From: Candidatus Frankia nodulisporulans
GTDB taxonomy: Bacteria > Actinomycetota > Actinomycetes > Frankiales > Frankiaceae
Assembly (NCBI RefSeq): GCF_902806475.1
Contig: NZ_CADCWS010000001.1
Location: 32,894 to 96,893, forward strand
Direction: 5' to 3'
Length of the DNA: 64,000 bases
How positions within the stretch are numbered: the stretch's first letter is position 1; each line of letters opens with the position of its first letter. Positions 48,780 to 57,717 of the stretch are shown here, in pieces. Under the pieces are notes generated by a model that made no database searches, was not told the origin of the DNA, and saw only the letters and a program-made list of their open reading frames with translations. Made by a program: the position numbers and the translations under genes.

Positions 48780-48913
48780 CCGTACGGGATGGCTGGCCGC
48801 CCGGGCCGAACGTCCAGCCGCCCAGGCGGCATGGCCGACCCGGCCTGGCGCGACACCGGACCGGGTCAGTGGACGGCCGGCCCGCGGTGGTGCGGGACGA
48901 CCCGAGACGATGT

Positions 48914-49147
48914 TCAGAAGTGGACGACCGGGCAGGTGAGTGTGCGGGTGATGCCGTCGACCGACTGCACCCTCGACATCACCATCTTCCCGAGGTCGTC
49001 CACCGTGGGCGCTTCGGCCCGGACGATGACGTCGTAGGGACCGGTCACGTCCTCCGCCTGAGTGACTCCGGGGATCTGCTCGATCTCCTTGGCAACCGAG
49101 GCGGACTTGCCCACCTCGGTCTGGATAAGGATGTACGCGTGGACCAC
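48914..49147 (-). CDS. Stand-alone AsnC/Lrp ligand-binding (RAM) domain protein
   Basis: The protein has 77 residues from GTG 49147, with a GGGAG site. It consists only of the RAM domain: HAYILIQTEVGKSASVAKEI, TGPYDVIVRAEAPTVDDLGK, ending in CPVVHF. There is no DNA-binding part. Such proteins form oligomers and may bind amino acids or interact with full-length Lrp proteins. The same gene lies near thiL-rpmB in Streptomyces. Divergent from thiD. Confidence 0.9.
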   Translation of the reverse strand: MVHAYILIQTEVGKSASVAKEIEQIPGVTQAEDVTGPYDVIVRAEAPTVDDLGKMVMSRVQSVDGITRTLTCPVVHF

Positions 49148-49431
49148 AGACGCTCCCTCGTCGGACGTCGACAGCCCGCCCTGCAGAACTACGGGCCGAC
49201 AGAAGGTAACAGGCAAACGGGCCGGATGAGAGGTTCTGCGACCGAGGAATTTCACCTACCCGGTCGACCAGCGCACATCGGCTGCCACGCGGACCTCTTC
49301 TGGCCGGCAATCCTGCGGCCCAGCTCCCCCGGCCCGTACTCGATTGTGAGGACGGCCACCACCGCGGCCGCCGAACCCGCGGCCGTGAACCGAATACGAA
49401 TGGCGGGATATCCGATGTTCTCGAGGCTGCG
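49148..49431. other. Intergenic region between the AsnC-type gene and thiD
   Basis: 284 bases between divergent genes. No thiamine pyrophosphate riboswitch core (CTGAGA plus ACCTGA-type element) is seen before thiD. thiL, usual in this place, is absent. Confidence 0.5.
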
Positions 49432-50274
49432 TTGAGCCGGCCGGTCGGCCCTGCGAGCGCGAGCGGGGCGCAGCCCGAGGTTGGGGTGGCGCCGCCGAGG
49501 GTGTTGACGATCGCCGGTTCGGACTCCGGCGGCGGCGCCGGAATCCAGGCTGATCTGAAGACCATGCTCGCGTTCGGTGTGCACGGTATGAGCGCGATCG
49601 TGGCGGTGACGGCCCAGAACTCGCTGGGGGTGCACGGCGTGTGGGACCTGCCGACCGACGCCGTGCGGGGGCAGATCCGCGCCGTCGTCGACGACATCGG
49701 CGTCGACGCGGTCAAGACCGGGATGCTCTCGTCCGCCGCGCTGGTCGATCTGGTGGCCGCGGAGCTGGACCGGATCGACGCGCCGGTGGTGGTCGACCCG
49801 GTGGGGGTGTCCAAGCACGGTGACCCGCTGTTGGCGCCGGACGCGGTCGATGTGGTGCGCCACCGGCTGCTGCCGCGGGCCACGATCGTCACGCCGAACG
49901 TGGACGAGGTCAGACTGCTCACCGGCTTCACCATCGAGGATGTGACCGACCTGCCGCGCGCCGCCGAGGCCGTGCTGGCGCTCGGCCCCCGCTGGGTGCT
50001 GGTCAAGGGTGGGCATCTGGCGGGCGATGCCGTCGATCTGCTGACCGACGGAGCCGTGCGCGTGGAGCTGCGCGGCCCGCGCTATGATCGCCGTCACACC
50101 CACGGGACCGGTTGTACCCTCGCGTCAGCCATCGCTTCGCGCCTGGCGTGCGGCGATCCGCCGGCACGGGCCGCGCAGGCCGCCAAGGACTATGTCAGCG
50201 GCGCGCTCGCGGCCGGGTTCCCGCTCGGCGCCGGCATCGGACCGGTGGATCACGGCTATCGTCACCGTGGGTAG
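49432..50274 (+). CDS. thiD: Hydroxymethylpyrimidine/phosphomethylpyrimidine kinase
   Basis: The protein has 280 residues from TTG 49432 with a GAGG site. The ribokinase-like fold is clear: [20 protein letters not shown], the HMP-binding [28 protein letters not shown] and the catalytic loop [13 protein letters not shown]. The N-terminal ~20 residues are not conserved. ThiD makes HMP-PP for thiamine synthesis. In actinobacteria it is usually near rpmB and thiL. Confidence 0.95.
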   Translation: MSRPVGPASASGAQPEVGVAPPRVLTIAGSDSGGGAGIQADLKTMLAFGVHGMSAIVAVTAQNSLGVHGVWDLPTDAVRGQIRAVVDDIGVDAVKTGMLSSAALVDLVAAELDRIDAPVVVDPVGVSKHGDPLLAPDAVDVVRHRLLPRATIVTPNVDEVRLLTGFTIEDVTDLPRAAEAVLALGPRWVLVKGGHLAGDAVDLLTDGAVRVELRGPRYDRRHTHGTGCTLASAIASRLACGDPPARAAQAAKDYVSGALAAGFPLGAGIGPVDHGYRHRG

Positions 50275-50385
50275 TTTTTCGATCGCGGCGTGGCGGGCGG
50301 GCGGTTCGGGCCATCCGGACTCCGCTTCCCTCGCCCCGCCCAACGTGACCTGACGCATCCGCACCCTTGCCAGGGGAGGCAGCCC

Positions 50386-51777
50386 GTGGGGGCTCCCAGC
50401 ACGACAGCGACCACGCCAGGTAGCACGGACCAACGGTGGTACCGCATCCGCGGTGGCGCACCGCTGCACGGCTCGGTCGAGGCCTCCGGTGCCAAGAACT
50501 CGGTCACCAAGCTGATGGTCGCCACCCTGCTCACCCCGGCGCCGTGCACACTGACCCGGGTGCCGCGGATCGCCGAGGTCGATGTCGTCCTCGGGATGCT
50601 GGCCGAGCTTGGCACCCACGTCGAATGGCTCGACGAGCACACCGTGCGCCTGACCACCGAGCGGATCGCGGACGCCTCCCTGTCCGAGGCCTACTCGGGG
50701 GTGAACCGCATCCCGATCCTGATGATGGGTCCGCTGCTGCACCGGGTCGGCGAGGCCGTGATCCCGCTGCCCGGGGGTTGCCGGATCGGCAAGCGGCCGG
50801 TCGACTTCCATCTCGCCGGCCTGCGGGCGATGGGCGCGGAGATCGTCGAGCAGGTCCGCTCCGTCCAGGTCAAGACCCTGGGGCTGCGGGGGACGCACGT
50901 CGCGCTGCCCTTCCCCAGCGTCGGCGCGACGGAGAACCTGCTGCTCGCCGCGGTCCGCGCGCAGGGCACCACGGTGATCTCGAACGCGGCGGTCGAGCCG
51001 GAGGTCGTCGACCTCATCCTGTTCCTGCAGCAGATGGGTGCGCTGGTCGACGTCGAGGCCGACCGGACGATCGTGGTGCAGGGGGTCGACCGGCTGCGCG
51101 GGGCGACCCACGCGCCGATCCACGACCGGATCGAGGTCGCCTCGTTCGCCGCCGCCGCCGTGGCCACCGACGGCCGGATCGAGGTGGTCGGTGCCCGCCA
51201 GGACCACCTGATGACCTTCCTGAACCACCTGCGCCGACTCGGCGGCGAGTTCGAGGTCACCCCGCGCGGCATGACCTTCTTCCGGGCCCGTGCGCTGGAG
51301 GCCACCCACGTGCAGACCGACGTGCACCCCGGGTTCATGACCGACTGGCAGCAACCGCTGGTCGTGCTGCTCACCCAGGCCCGCGGGGCCTCGGTGATCC
51401 ACGAGACGATCTACGAGGACAGGTTCGGGTACACCCGTCAGCTCGCCGAGATGGGGGCGGACATCGCCCTGTCGACGCTGTGCCTGGGCGGCAAGTCCTG
51501 CCGGTTCGCCGCCCGCGACTTCGAGCACTCCGCCGTCGTCAGCGGCCCGACCCCGCTGACCGGCGTCGACCTGACGATCCCCGACCTGCGGGCCGGCTTC
51601 GCCTATGTGCTCGCCGCCCTGAGCGCGGACGGGACCAGCGTCATCCGGGGCACCCGGTTCCTCGAGCGCGGCTACGAGGACCCCGTCGGCAAGCTGCGCT
51701 CCGTCGGCGCGCAGGTCGAGACCGACCCGGTTCCCGCCGACCGGGCAGCCGCCGACCAGGTATCCGCCGTCCACTAG
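50386..51777 (+). CDS. murA: UDP-N-acetylglucosamine 1-carboxyvinyltransferase (MurA type)
   Basis: I chose GTG 50386 (463 residues), right after GGGGAGG. The EPSP-synthase fold has GSVEASGAKNSVTKLMVA (Lys-Asn pair), the active-site loop LPGGCRIGKRPVDFHL with Cys132, and EVTPRGMTFFRA. The ENRFM-type box reads YEDRFGYTRQLAEMGADIAL. MurA transfers enolpyruvate to UDP-GlcNAc, the first committed step of peptidoglycan synthesis. With Cys in the loop the enzyme should be fosfomycin-sensitive in principle. A second murA elsewhere cannot be excluded. Confidence 0.92.
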   Translation: MGAPSTTATTPGSTDQRWYRIRGGAPLHGSVEASGAKNSVTKLMVATLLTPAPCTLTRVPRIAEVDVVLGMLAELGTHVEWLDEHTVRLTTERIADASLSEAYSGVNRIPILMMGPLLHRVGEAVIPLPGGCRIGKRPVDFHLAGLRAMGAEIVEQVRSVQVKTLGLRGTHVALPFPSVGATENLLLAAVRAQGTTVISNAAVEPEVVDLILFLQQMGALVDVEADRTIVVQGVDRLRGATHAPIHDRIEVASFAAAAVATDGRIEVVGARQDHLMTFLNHLRRLGGEFEVTPRGMTFFRARALEATHVQTDVHPGFMTDWQQPLVVLLTQARGASVIHETIYEDRFGYTRQLAEMGADIALSTLCLGGKSCRFAARDFEHSAVVSGPTPLTGVDLTIPDLRAGFAYVLAALSADGTSVIRGTRFLERGYEDPVGKLRSVGAQVETDPVPADRAAADQVSAVH

Positions 51778-51780
51778 CGA

Positions 51781-52836
51781 TCAGTACTCGGGGCCCGGTT
51801 CGCGGCTCATCAGCTCCTTGACCGCCTCCAGCGGCGGGAGGCCCTCGTACAGCACGCGTTCGACCTGTCGGGTGATCGGCATGGCGACCCCGTGCTGGTC
51901 GGCCATGGCCAGCAGCGGTCGGCACGACCGCACCCCCTCGGCGACCTGCTGTTGTTCCGCCTCGACCTGGCCCAGGGTCATCCCCCGGCCGAGCTTCTCC
52001 CCGAAGGTCCGGTTGCGCGACAGCGTCGACCCGCAGGTGGCCACGAGGTCGCCGAGGCCGGCGAGGCCGGCGAACGTCATCGGATACGCGCCCAGTGCCG
52101 TCCCCAGCCGTTGGGTCTCGGCCAGACCACGGGTGATCAGGGACGCCTCGCTGTTCGTCCCGAACCCCATGCCCGCGAGCATGCCCGCGGCCAGGGCGAT
52201 CACGTTCTTCACCGCGCCGCCCAGCTCGCAGCCGATCACGTCGGCGCTGGTGTACGGCCGGAAGTAGGGCGTCCAGCAGGCCGTCTGGACCAGCTGGGCG
52301 GTCCGCGCGGACGTGCTGGCCACGACGGTCGCGGCGGGATGCTCGGCGGCGATCTCGTGGGCCAGGTTCGGACCGCTGACCACCGCGACCCGCTCCGGCG
52401 GTACCTGGGCGACCTCGGCGATCACCTGGCTCATCCGCAGCGTGCTGCCCGCCTCGACGCCCTTCATCAGACTCACGTAGATCGCGTCGGGGGCGGTCAG
52501 TGGCGCCCAGTGGGCCAGCGCCGGGCGGAGCACCTGCGCCGGTACCGCCAGCACCACCAGCCGCGCCGTCGCCAGCGCCGGCCCCGGCTCGGTGCTGGCG
52601 CGCACCCGCTCCGGGAGCCCGACCGCGGGCAGGTAGCGCGGGTTGACGTGGCGTTCGTTGATGGCCCGCACGAGCGCACCGTCGCGGGCGACGAGATCGA
52701 CCCGGGCGCCGGCGTCCGCGAGCACCTTGGCGAACACCGTTCCCCAGGACCCGGCGGTCAGCACCACCGCGCGCCGGATCGGCTCCTCGCTGACGGACGG
52801 GCGACCGGCGTCGTCGGCCCGGCGGCCCACCAGCAC
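51781..52836 (-). CDS. gpsA: Glycerol-3-phosphate dehydrogenase (NAD(P)+)
   Basis: The protein has 351 residues from GTG 52836. The N-terminal nucleotide-binding motif, normally GAGSWG, reads TAGSWG (Thr27). The rest is standard: VVLAVPAQVLRPAL, SLMKGVEAGSTLRMSQV, SGPNLAHEIAAEHPAA, the catalytic Lys in GGAVKNVIALAAGM, and GLGDLVATCGSTLSRNRTFG. GpsA makes glycerol-3-phosphate for phospholipids. A GAGGAG site ~80 bases upstream leads in frame to an ATC, not a normal start, so the true N-terminus is unclear. Confidence 0.93.
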   Translation of the reverse strand: MLVGRRADDAGRPSVSEEPIRRAVVLTAGSWGTVFAKVLADAGARVDLVARDGALVRAINERHVNPRYLPAVGLPERVRASTEPGPALATARLVVLAVPAQVLRPALAHWAPLTAPDAIYVSLMKGVEAGSTLRMSQVIAEVAQVPPERVAVVSGPNLAHEIAAEHPAATVVASTSARTAQLVQTACWTPYFRPYTSADVIGCELGGAVKNVIALAAGMLAGMGFGTNSEASLITRGLAETQRLGTALGAYPMTFAGLAGLGDLVATCGSTLSRNRTFGEKLGRGMTLGQVEAEQQQVAEGVRSCRPLLAMADQHGVAMPITRQVERVLYEGLPPLEAVKELMSREPGPEY

Positions 52837-53020
52837 GTGACCGGGCGGGCCGGTCCGGGCCGGTTCGACGTCGACCGCGGGGGCGGCGTTGATCGGTTCG
52901 GCGATGACTGCTCCTCAGGGAGATCGGCGCCCTTCGGCGTCCCTTCGCCATCGACCGTAGACGCAACCCCCATGACCATCGTGCGCAACGCCCGCCCGAC
53001 TCATGGCCTAGGGTCGCTTC

Positions 53021-53695
53021 GTGTCGCTCCCCCGCGGCGAGGCGCCCTGGACGGTTCTGCTGCCCCTGAAGAACCTGGACCGAGCGAAGTCCCGCCTGCA
53101 ACGATCCGATCGCCGCCGACTGGCCCTCGCCATGGCGCTGGACACGGTGACGGCGGTGCTCGCTCTCGCCCCGGACCGCGTCGGCGCCGTCGTGGTCGTC
53201 AGCGGCGACCGGACGGTGGACGAGACGCTCACCCGGGCGCCGGGCGCCGACGCCCGGCTGCTGATCGTGGCGGACCGCCCCGACCGGGGCCTCAACCCCG
53301 CGCTGCGCCACGGCGACCAGCACGCGCGCCAGCGCTGGCCGGACCGTCCGGTGGCGGCGATGTCCGCCGACCTGCCCGCCCTGCGCCCGACCGAGCTGCA
53401 CCACGCCCTCAGCGTCGCCGCGGGTCACCCGCGGGCGGTGCTCGCCGACACCTCCGGCACCGGAACGGTGCTGCTCACCGCCCTGCCCGGGGTCGCGCTG
53501 GTCCCGCTGTTCGGCGCGGACAGTCACGCGGCTCATCGCCGCTCCGGCGCCGTCGATCTCACTGTGACGCTCGGCGCCGCGGTGCCCGGCCTGCGCCGCG
53601 ACGTGGACACGACGACGGACCTGGCCGAGGCCCGCGTCCTCGGCGTCGGCCGCCACACCCGTGCCGCCCTGCACGCCGCCGCCCCCGCCCGCTAG
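53021..53695 (+). CDS. cofC: 2-phospho-L-lactate / PEP guanylyltransferase (F420 synthesis)
   Basis: The protein has 224 residues from GTG 53021. It is a MobA-like nucleotidyltransferase: WTVLLPLKNLDRAKSRL, VVVVSGDRTVDE, AAMSADLPALRPTEL and ALVPLFGADSHAAHRRSGA are the CofC/FbiD segments. It activates 2-phospholactate or, as in mycobacterial FbiD (Rv2983), phosphoenolpyruvate with GTP for coenzyme F420. The gpsA-fbiD-ppk order is as in mycobacteria, apart from two extra genes before ppk. Its stop overlaps the next gene's stop (CTAG). Confidence 0.93.
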   Translation: MSLPRGEAPWTVLLPLKNLDRAKSRLQRSDRRRLALAMALDTVTAVLALAPDRVGAVVVVSGDRTVDETLTRAPGADARLLIVADRPDRGLNPALRHGDQHARQRWPDRPVAAMSADLPALRPTELHHALSVAAGHPRAVLADTSGTGTVLLTALPGVALVPLFGADSHAAHRRSGAVDLTVTLGAAVPGLRRDVDTTTDLAEARVLGVGRHTRAALHAAAPAR

Positions 53696-56220
53696 TCGGC
53701 GAGGGGCGGCGGGTCGCCGCGGCCGACCAGCGGGATCGGCAGCGGGCCGGGCCGGGCGAACAGGTAGCCCTGGCCGAGTTCGCAGCCGAGTTCGGTGAGT
53801 TCGGCCAGTTGGGTCTCCCGTTCGATGCCCTCGGCCACCACCACCGCGCCCAGCGCGTGCGCCAGGCTGATCATCGAGCGGCGCATCGCCACGACCCGCC
53901 CGCCGTCGCGCGGCGCCTCGACCAGCGTCCGATCGAGTTTGACGACGTCGACGGGCAGCAGGTGCAGGGCCGCCAGGGTGCTGTGGCCGGCGCCCACGTC
54001 GTCGAGGGCGACGGCCACCCCGAGGGCGCGTACCTCGTCGAGCACCTCGCGCGCGCCGCGCAGATCGGTCAGCCGGCTGGTCTCGGTGATCTCCACGACC
54101 AGCCGGGCCGGGTCGAACCGGCTGGTCGCCAGCGCCCGCACCACGCTGTCGAGCAGGGTCATGTCCGCCACCCGGCTGGCCGAGACGTTGACGTGCAACC
54201 GCAGGCTGGAGTCGGGGAACGCCCGGGCGATCTCCCCACAGGCGAGGCCCATGATCATATCGTCCAGGGTGCCGACGATCCCGCTGCTCTCGGCCGCGGC
54301 GACGAACGTGTTGGGCGGTACCGGGCCGCGGCCGGGGGCCGTCCACCGGGCGAGGGCCTCGAGGGCGACCGGCCGGTGGTCGGTCAGCCGCACGATCGGC
54401 TGGTAGTGCACGGCGAACCCGGCCGACCAGCCACCCCGGCACAGCGCCGTGGCCAGCGCGTCGGCCAGGTGGGTGCCGGCGACGAGCTGCGCCTGCGGCG
54501 TCTGGCCCAGGCCCGGCCGGTACACCACCAGTCGGTTGCGACCGGTCTGTTTCGCCGCGTGCAGCGCCATGTCGGCGCGGCGCAGCAGGACCTCGGTCGT
54601 CTCCTGGGTCCGGCCGGCGACGACCAGGCCCACACTCGCGTGCACCGGCCACTGGTGGCCGCCCACCGCGACCGGTTGGCGCAGCGCTGTCAGGATCCGC
54701 TCGGCGACCTGTTCGGGCAGCTCCCGGCCACCGTCGAGCAGGATCGCGAACTCGTCGGAGCCGAGTCGGGCGACCGTGTCCGCCGTGCGCACGCAGTGGC
54801 GCAGCCGTTGCCCGACGGCCCGCAGCAGCTGGTCGCCGGCCGCATGACCAAGACTGTCGTTGATCACCCGGAAGTCGTCGAGGTCGCAGTAGACGACGGC
54901 GACGTCGCTGCCGTCGCGCCGGCGGGTGGCAAGCGCGGTGGTCAGTCGCTCGCGGAACAGCTCCCGGCTGGCGAGCTCGGTGAGCGGATCATGGGAGATC
55001 CAGTGCCGGACCTCCCGTTCCGCGTCGCCGAGCACCGAGATCAGCCGCTCGTTGGTCCGCGCGGTGAGCAGCTGGCGCAGGACCACCGCCGTGACCAGCA
55101 GGGCCACGACGACGCCCTCGACGGGGTCGAGCGCACCCCGCGTCCGCGACCGCCCCAGCACCAGCGCCGCCACCGCGCCCGCGGCGAGGTAGGGCACCGC
55201 CAGCCGCGCCAGCGGGCCGCCGCACGCGCCGACGCCCCGCGGGACGCCCGGGCGGCGCGCCCCCGATCGCGACCCGGCGGGACCGCGAAGCGCCGGGGGG
55301 GCGCCGCCGTGGCGGACCACCCGCAGCGCCGCCGCCACCACAAGCAGGGCTCCCAGCACGGTGGTCGCGGCCAGCCCGGCGGCGACGGGGCCCGCCGACA
55401 TCCCCCAGCCGCGGGAGACGTCCAGGTGGCCGGAGCCCGGGCCAGGGCCCTGGCCCGGGACCGGTAGCGGCCCGAGGGCGGTTCGGGTGCTCCACAGGGC
55501 CGCCAGGGCCAGCGCGAGCAGGCCCACGCCCGCGCTGAGCACCGCCGGTCGGTCGACGGGCTCCCGGTAGCCGGCCACGTGCACGACGGTGAGGGCCAGC
55601 GCCAGGATCACCACCGGGTAGGCCACCGCCATCAGGTCCGCGCCGGCGGCGGTCTCGGTGGGCAGTCCGGTGAGCAGCCCCGACCAGGTGAGCAGGAACA
55701 GCGAACCCGCCATGATCAGTTCGTCCAGAGCGACCGCGGCGGCCCCGGTGGGCAGGCCGGCCATGATCCCGGCGCCGGTGCGGCCGAAGCCGGCCGCCAG
55801 GGCCGGGCCCCACCGGCCACCGCCGACACCGGCCGCACCCAGCAGGGTCGCCGGTGGCCCCAGCGGCATCACCGGCTGCCGCGTCCGGGACGCCGACCCG
55901 CCGCGCGGCCAGGGCCGGTCCCCGCGTCGACCGACGTGCCGCGCCGGCACACTGGCCAGGGCGGCCAGCGCCAGCACCGGCATCGCCAGGTGTCCGGCAT
56001 CCGCGAGGTAGCCGACCTGGGTGATCCCCCGGCGGCCGTCCATCGCCTGATCGAAGCGCCGCACCAGCCAGACCGCCTGACCCAGGGTCCAGCAGGACAG
56101 GGCGAGCGCAAGCCACCACATCCAACGGCCGCTGGAGCGGCCAAGCCGGCGCCCGGCCCAGCCGCAGCTGATCGCCGCACCCAGCCCAGCGGCGACGGCG
56201 GTGGCGTCGACGAGCAACAC
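53692..56220 (-). CDS. Membrane GGDEF-EAL protein (c-di-GMP turnover)
   Basis: I chose GTG 56220 (842 residues) after GGAGG-rich sequence. Residues ~1-400 hold about ten membrane segments, with Gly/Arg/Pro-rich loops. The GGDEF domain (~405-565) has RTADTVARLGSDEF: the I-site RxxD is kept and the active motif is GSDEF instead of GGDEF. The EAL domain (~575-830) keeps the usual set: ALEALARW, LHVNVSA, VVEITETS, VALDDVGAGHSTL, VKLDRTLVE, VVAEGIERE and LGQGYLFARP. Phosphodiesterase activity is likely; cyclase activity is uncertain. Confidence 0.92.
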   Translation of the reverse strand: MLLVDATAVAAGLGAAISCGWAGRRLGRSSGRWMWWLALALSCWTLGQAVWLVRRFDQAMDGRRGITQVGYLADAGHLAMPVLALAALASVPARHVGRRGDRPWPRGGSASRTRQPVMPLGPPATLLGAAGVGGGRWGPALAAGFGRTGAGIMAGLPTGAAAVALDELIMAGSLFLLTWSGLLTGLPTETAAGADLMAVAYPVVILALALTVVHVAGYREPVDRPAVLSAGVGLLALALAALWSTRTALGPLPVPGQGPGPGSGHLDVSRGWGMSAGPVAAGLAATTVLGALLVVAAALRVVRHGGAPPALRGPAGSRSGARRPGVPRGVGACGGPLARLAVPYLAAGAVAALVLGRSRTRGALDPVEGVVVALLVTAVVLRQLLTARTNERLISVLGDAEREVRHWISHDPLTELASRELFRERLTTALATRRRDGSDVAVVYCDLDDFRVINDSLGHAAGDQLLRAVGQRLRHCVRTADTVARLGSDEFAILLDGGRELPEQVAERILTALRQPVAVGGHQWPVHASVGLVVAGRTQETTEVLLRRADMALHAAKQTGRNRLVVYRPGLGQTPQAQLVAGTHLADALATALCRGGWSAGFAVHYQPIVRLTDHRPVALEALARWTAPGRGPVPPNTFVAAAESSGIVGTLDDMIMGLACGEIARAFPDSSLRLHVNVSASRVADMTLLDSVVRALATSRFDPARLVVEITETSRLTDLRGAREVLDEVRALGVAVALDDVGAGHSTLAALHLLPVDVVKLDRTLVEAPRDGGRVVAMRRSMISLAHALGAVVVAEGIERETQLAELTELGCELGQGYLFARPGPLPIPLVGRGDPPPLAD

Positions 56221-56415
56221 CCGCCTCGCCCTCCTCCCCCGTGCGTCGGCCACCCGGGACAGTGGGATCCGCGAAGAACGCGCGCATCGGCCGAACTGAT
56301 CGCAGAAAGTTGCCAAGGAGTCGTTGCCGCCCCACGCGACCCTATTTCGTGATTGCCCTACCACAAAGAGTGGCGACGCATCCCGCGTGCCGCGCGGTCC
56401 TGACGGTGCCTGTCG

Positions 56416-57375
56416 TCACTCTCGGTCGTCGATCGACTTCGGGGAGCGCTCATCGGGCGGATGGACGGCCAGCACGCTCACCCGCTGGGTGGTCCGCAGC
56501 AGACCGCGGCCGGTGCCCGTGTAACGCCCCGAGGTGGGCGCGACGTCGGTGTAGTCCCGCCCGACGGCGACGGTGACGTAGCGCAGGTCGGCCTCCCGGT
56601 CGTGACAGGGATCGAAGGCGACCGCGACCGCGCCCGGCAGCCCGGCCAGACCCACGGCAGCCGCCTGGCGCGGCCGGCCCGGCAGGCCGTCGGGCACGAT
56701 CACCTCGACCCAGGCATGGGACGGCCCGTCGCCGACCAGATGCCCGGAGACGTACCGGGCCGGCAGACCGGCCGCCCGGCACAGCGCCAGCATCACGTGG
56801 GCCTGGTCCTGACAGACCCCGATTCCTCGGGTCAGGGCCTGGGCCGCGGTCGTCGTCACGTCAGTACTGCCGGGGACGTAGCGGATGTGGCTGTGCGCCC
56901 AGGCGCAGAACCGGCGGGCGGTCAGCAGCGGGTCCTCGGCGCGCAGCGCCCGGGCCGCGGCGGTCAGCGCCGCGTCGGGCGCGGTCAGGGAGGTGGACGC
57001 GAGCAACCTGCGCCCGCCCAGCGCGGTGGCGCGCAGCGCGGGTCGCGGACCGCCGACCATCCGCTCCAGGGTCACCTCGACGTCGAAGTCGAGCCGGGAC
57101 GGCACCCGCGCCAGTTCGATCACCGCCACCCGCAGGCCGTCGGCGCCGCGCTGCCAGGTGACCTCGGCGGCCGGCGCCGAGACCACAAGACTCGACTCCC
57201 GCACCGACTGGTCACCATGACGCCGCGGCGGGACGACCACCAGACGGTGTCGCAGCGCGGTCGCCGCGCCGTCGTAGGTGTAGCCGAGCCGCTGGGTGAT
57301 CTGGTAGCCGACCCGGGTTCCGGCGGGCAGCCCCAGCAGATCCTCGGCGGCGGTGGCCACCTGCTGACCGCTCAC
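56416..57375 (-). CDS. Transglutaminase-like superfamily protein
   Basis: The protein has 319 residues from GTG 57375. The N-terminal ~125 residues are the beta-domain seen in this family ([20 protein letters not shown]). The transglutaminase core has the catalytic triad: Cys ~186 in [13 protein letters not shown], His ~219 in GPSHAWVEV and Asp ~248 in AFDPCHDR. The C-terminus [18 protein letters not shown] is conserved. There is no signal peptide. Some relatives act as cytosolic peptidases. The substrate is unknown. It is divergent from ppk. Confidence 0.9.
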   Translation of the reverse strand: MSGQQVATAAEDLLGLPAGTRVGYQITQRLGYTYDGAATALRHRLVVVPPRRHGDQSVRESSLVVSAPAAEVTWQRGADGLRVAVIELARVPSRLDFDVEVTLERMVGGPRPALRATALGGRRLLASTSLTAPDAALTAAARALRAEDPLLTARRFCAWAHSHIRYVPGSTDVTTTAAQALTRGIGVCQDQAHVMLALCRAAGLPARYVSGHLVGDGPSHAWVEVIVPDGLPGRPRQAAAVGLAGLPGAVAVAFDPCHDREADLRYVTVAVGRDYTDVAPTSGRYTGTGRGLLRTTQRVSVLAVHPPDERSPKSIDDRE

Positions 57376-57717
57376 GATCGACCCGTCGCGGCGCCACCAA
57401 CGCCGGCCGCTGTGAGTTCGGACACGCTCCGGATGGTCGCCGCCCCACCCGCTCGACCGCCGTCAGCCCACCGGTCCGACCCGGCGAGCGCCGATGTTTC
57501 GCTCACGCTGCCGATCGTCGCCGCCAGGTGTTTCCACACCGTTAACTCGGCCCTGACGGGCGGGTCGAGGGTTGTCGTTACCGCGACCAGCCACTCACAG
57601 CGGGGACAGTCGGGGGAGACCCAGACCACACCGCGCCGCCAACCGCGCCCTGAGCGGGGCACTCGGACCATTCGGCCGCAGTGCCGAGTTCGCCGGGGAC
57701 TGGCACCATCTAGTGTC
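57376..57717. other. Intergenic region between the transglutaminase gene and ppk
   Basis: 342 bases between divergent genes. It has two imperfect copies of a ~26-base phrase (around 57417 and 57499, ending in TCGTCGCCGCC-like sequence) and a GTTAAC. I see no clear Pho box or promoter. The upstream frame of ppk stays open here, but without homology. Confidence 0.45.

Noticed and set aside
49148..49431. TPP riboswitch before thiD
   Set aside because: The conserved core elements are not present.
51641..55467. Long open frames antisense to, or in another frame of, murA, gpsA, cofC and the GGDEF-EAL gene on both strands
   Set aside because: Their products are Arg/Gly/Pro-rich shadows of the real genes, without domains.
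56461..57717. Possible 419-residue N-terminal extension of ppk
   Set aside because: It is opposite the transglutaminase gene and not conserved; normal PPK starts near 57718.
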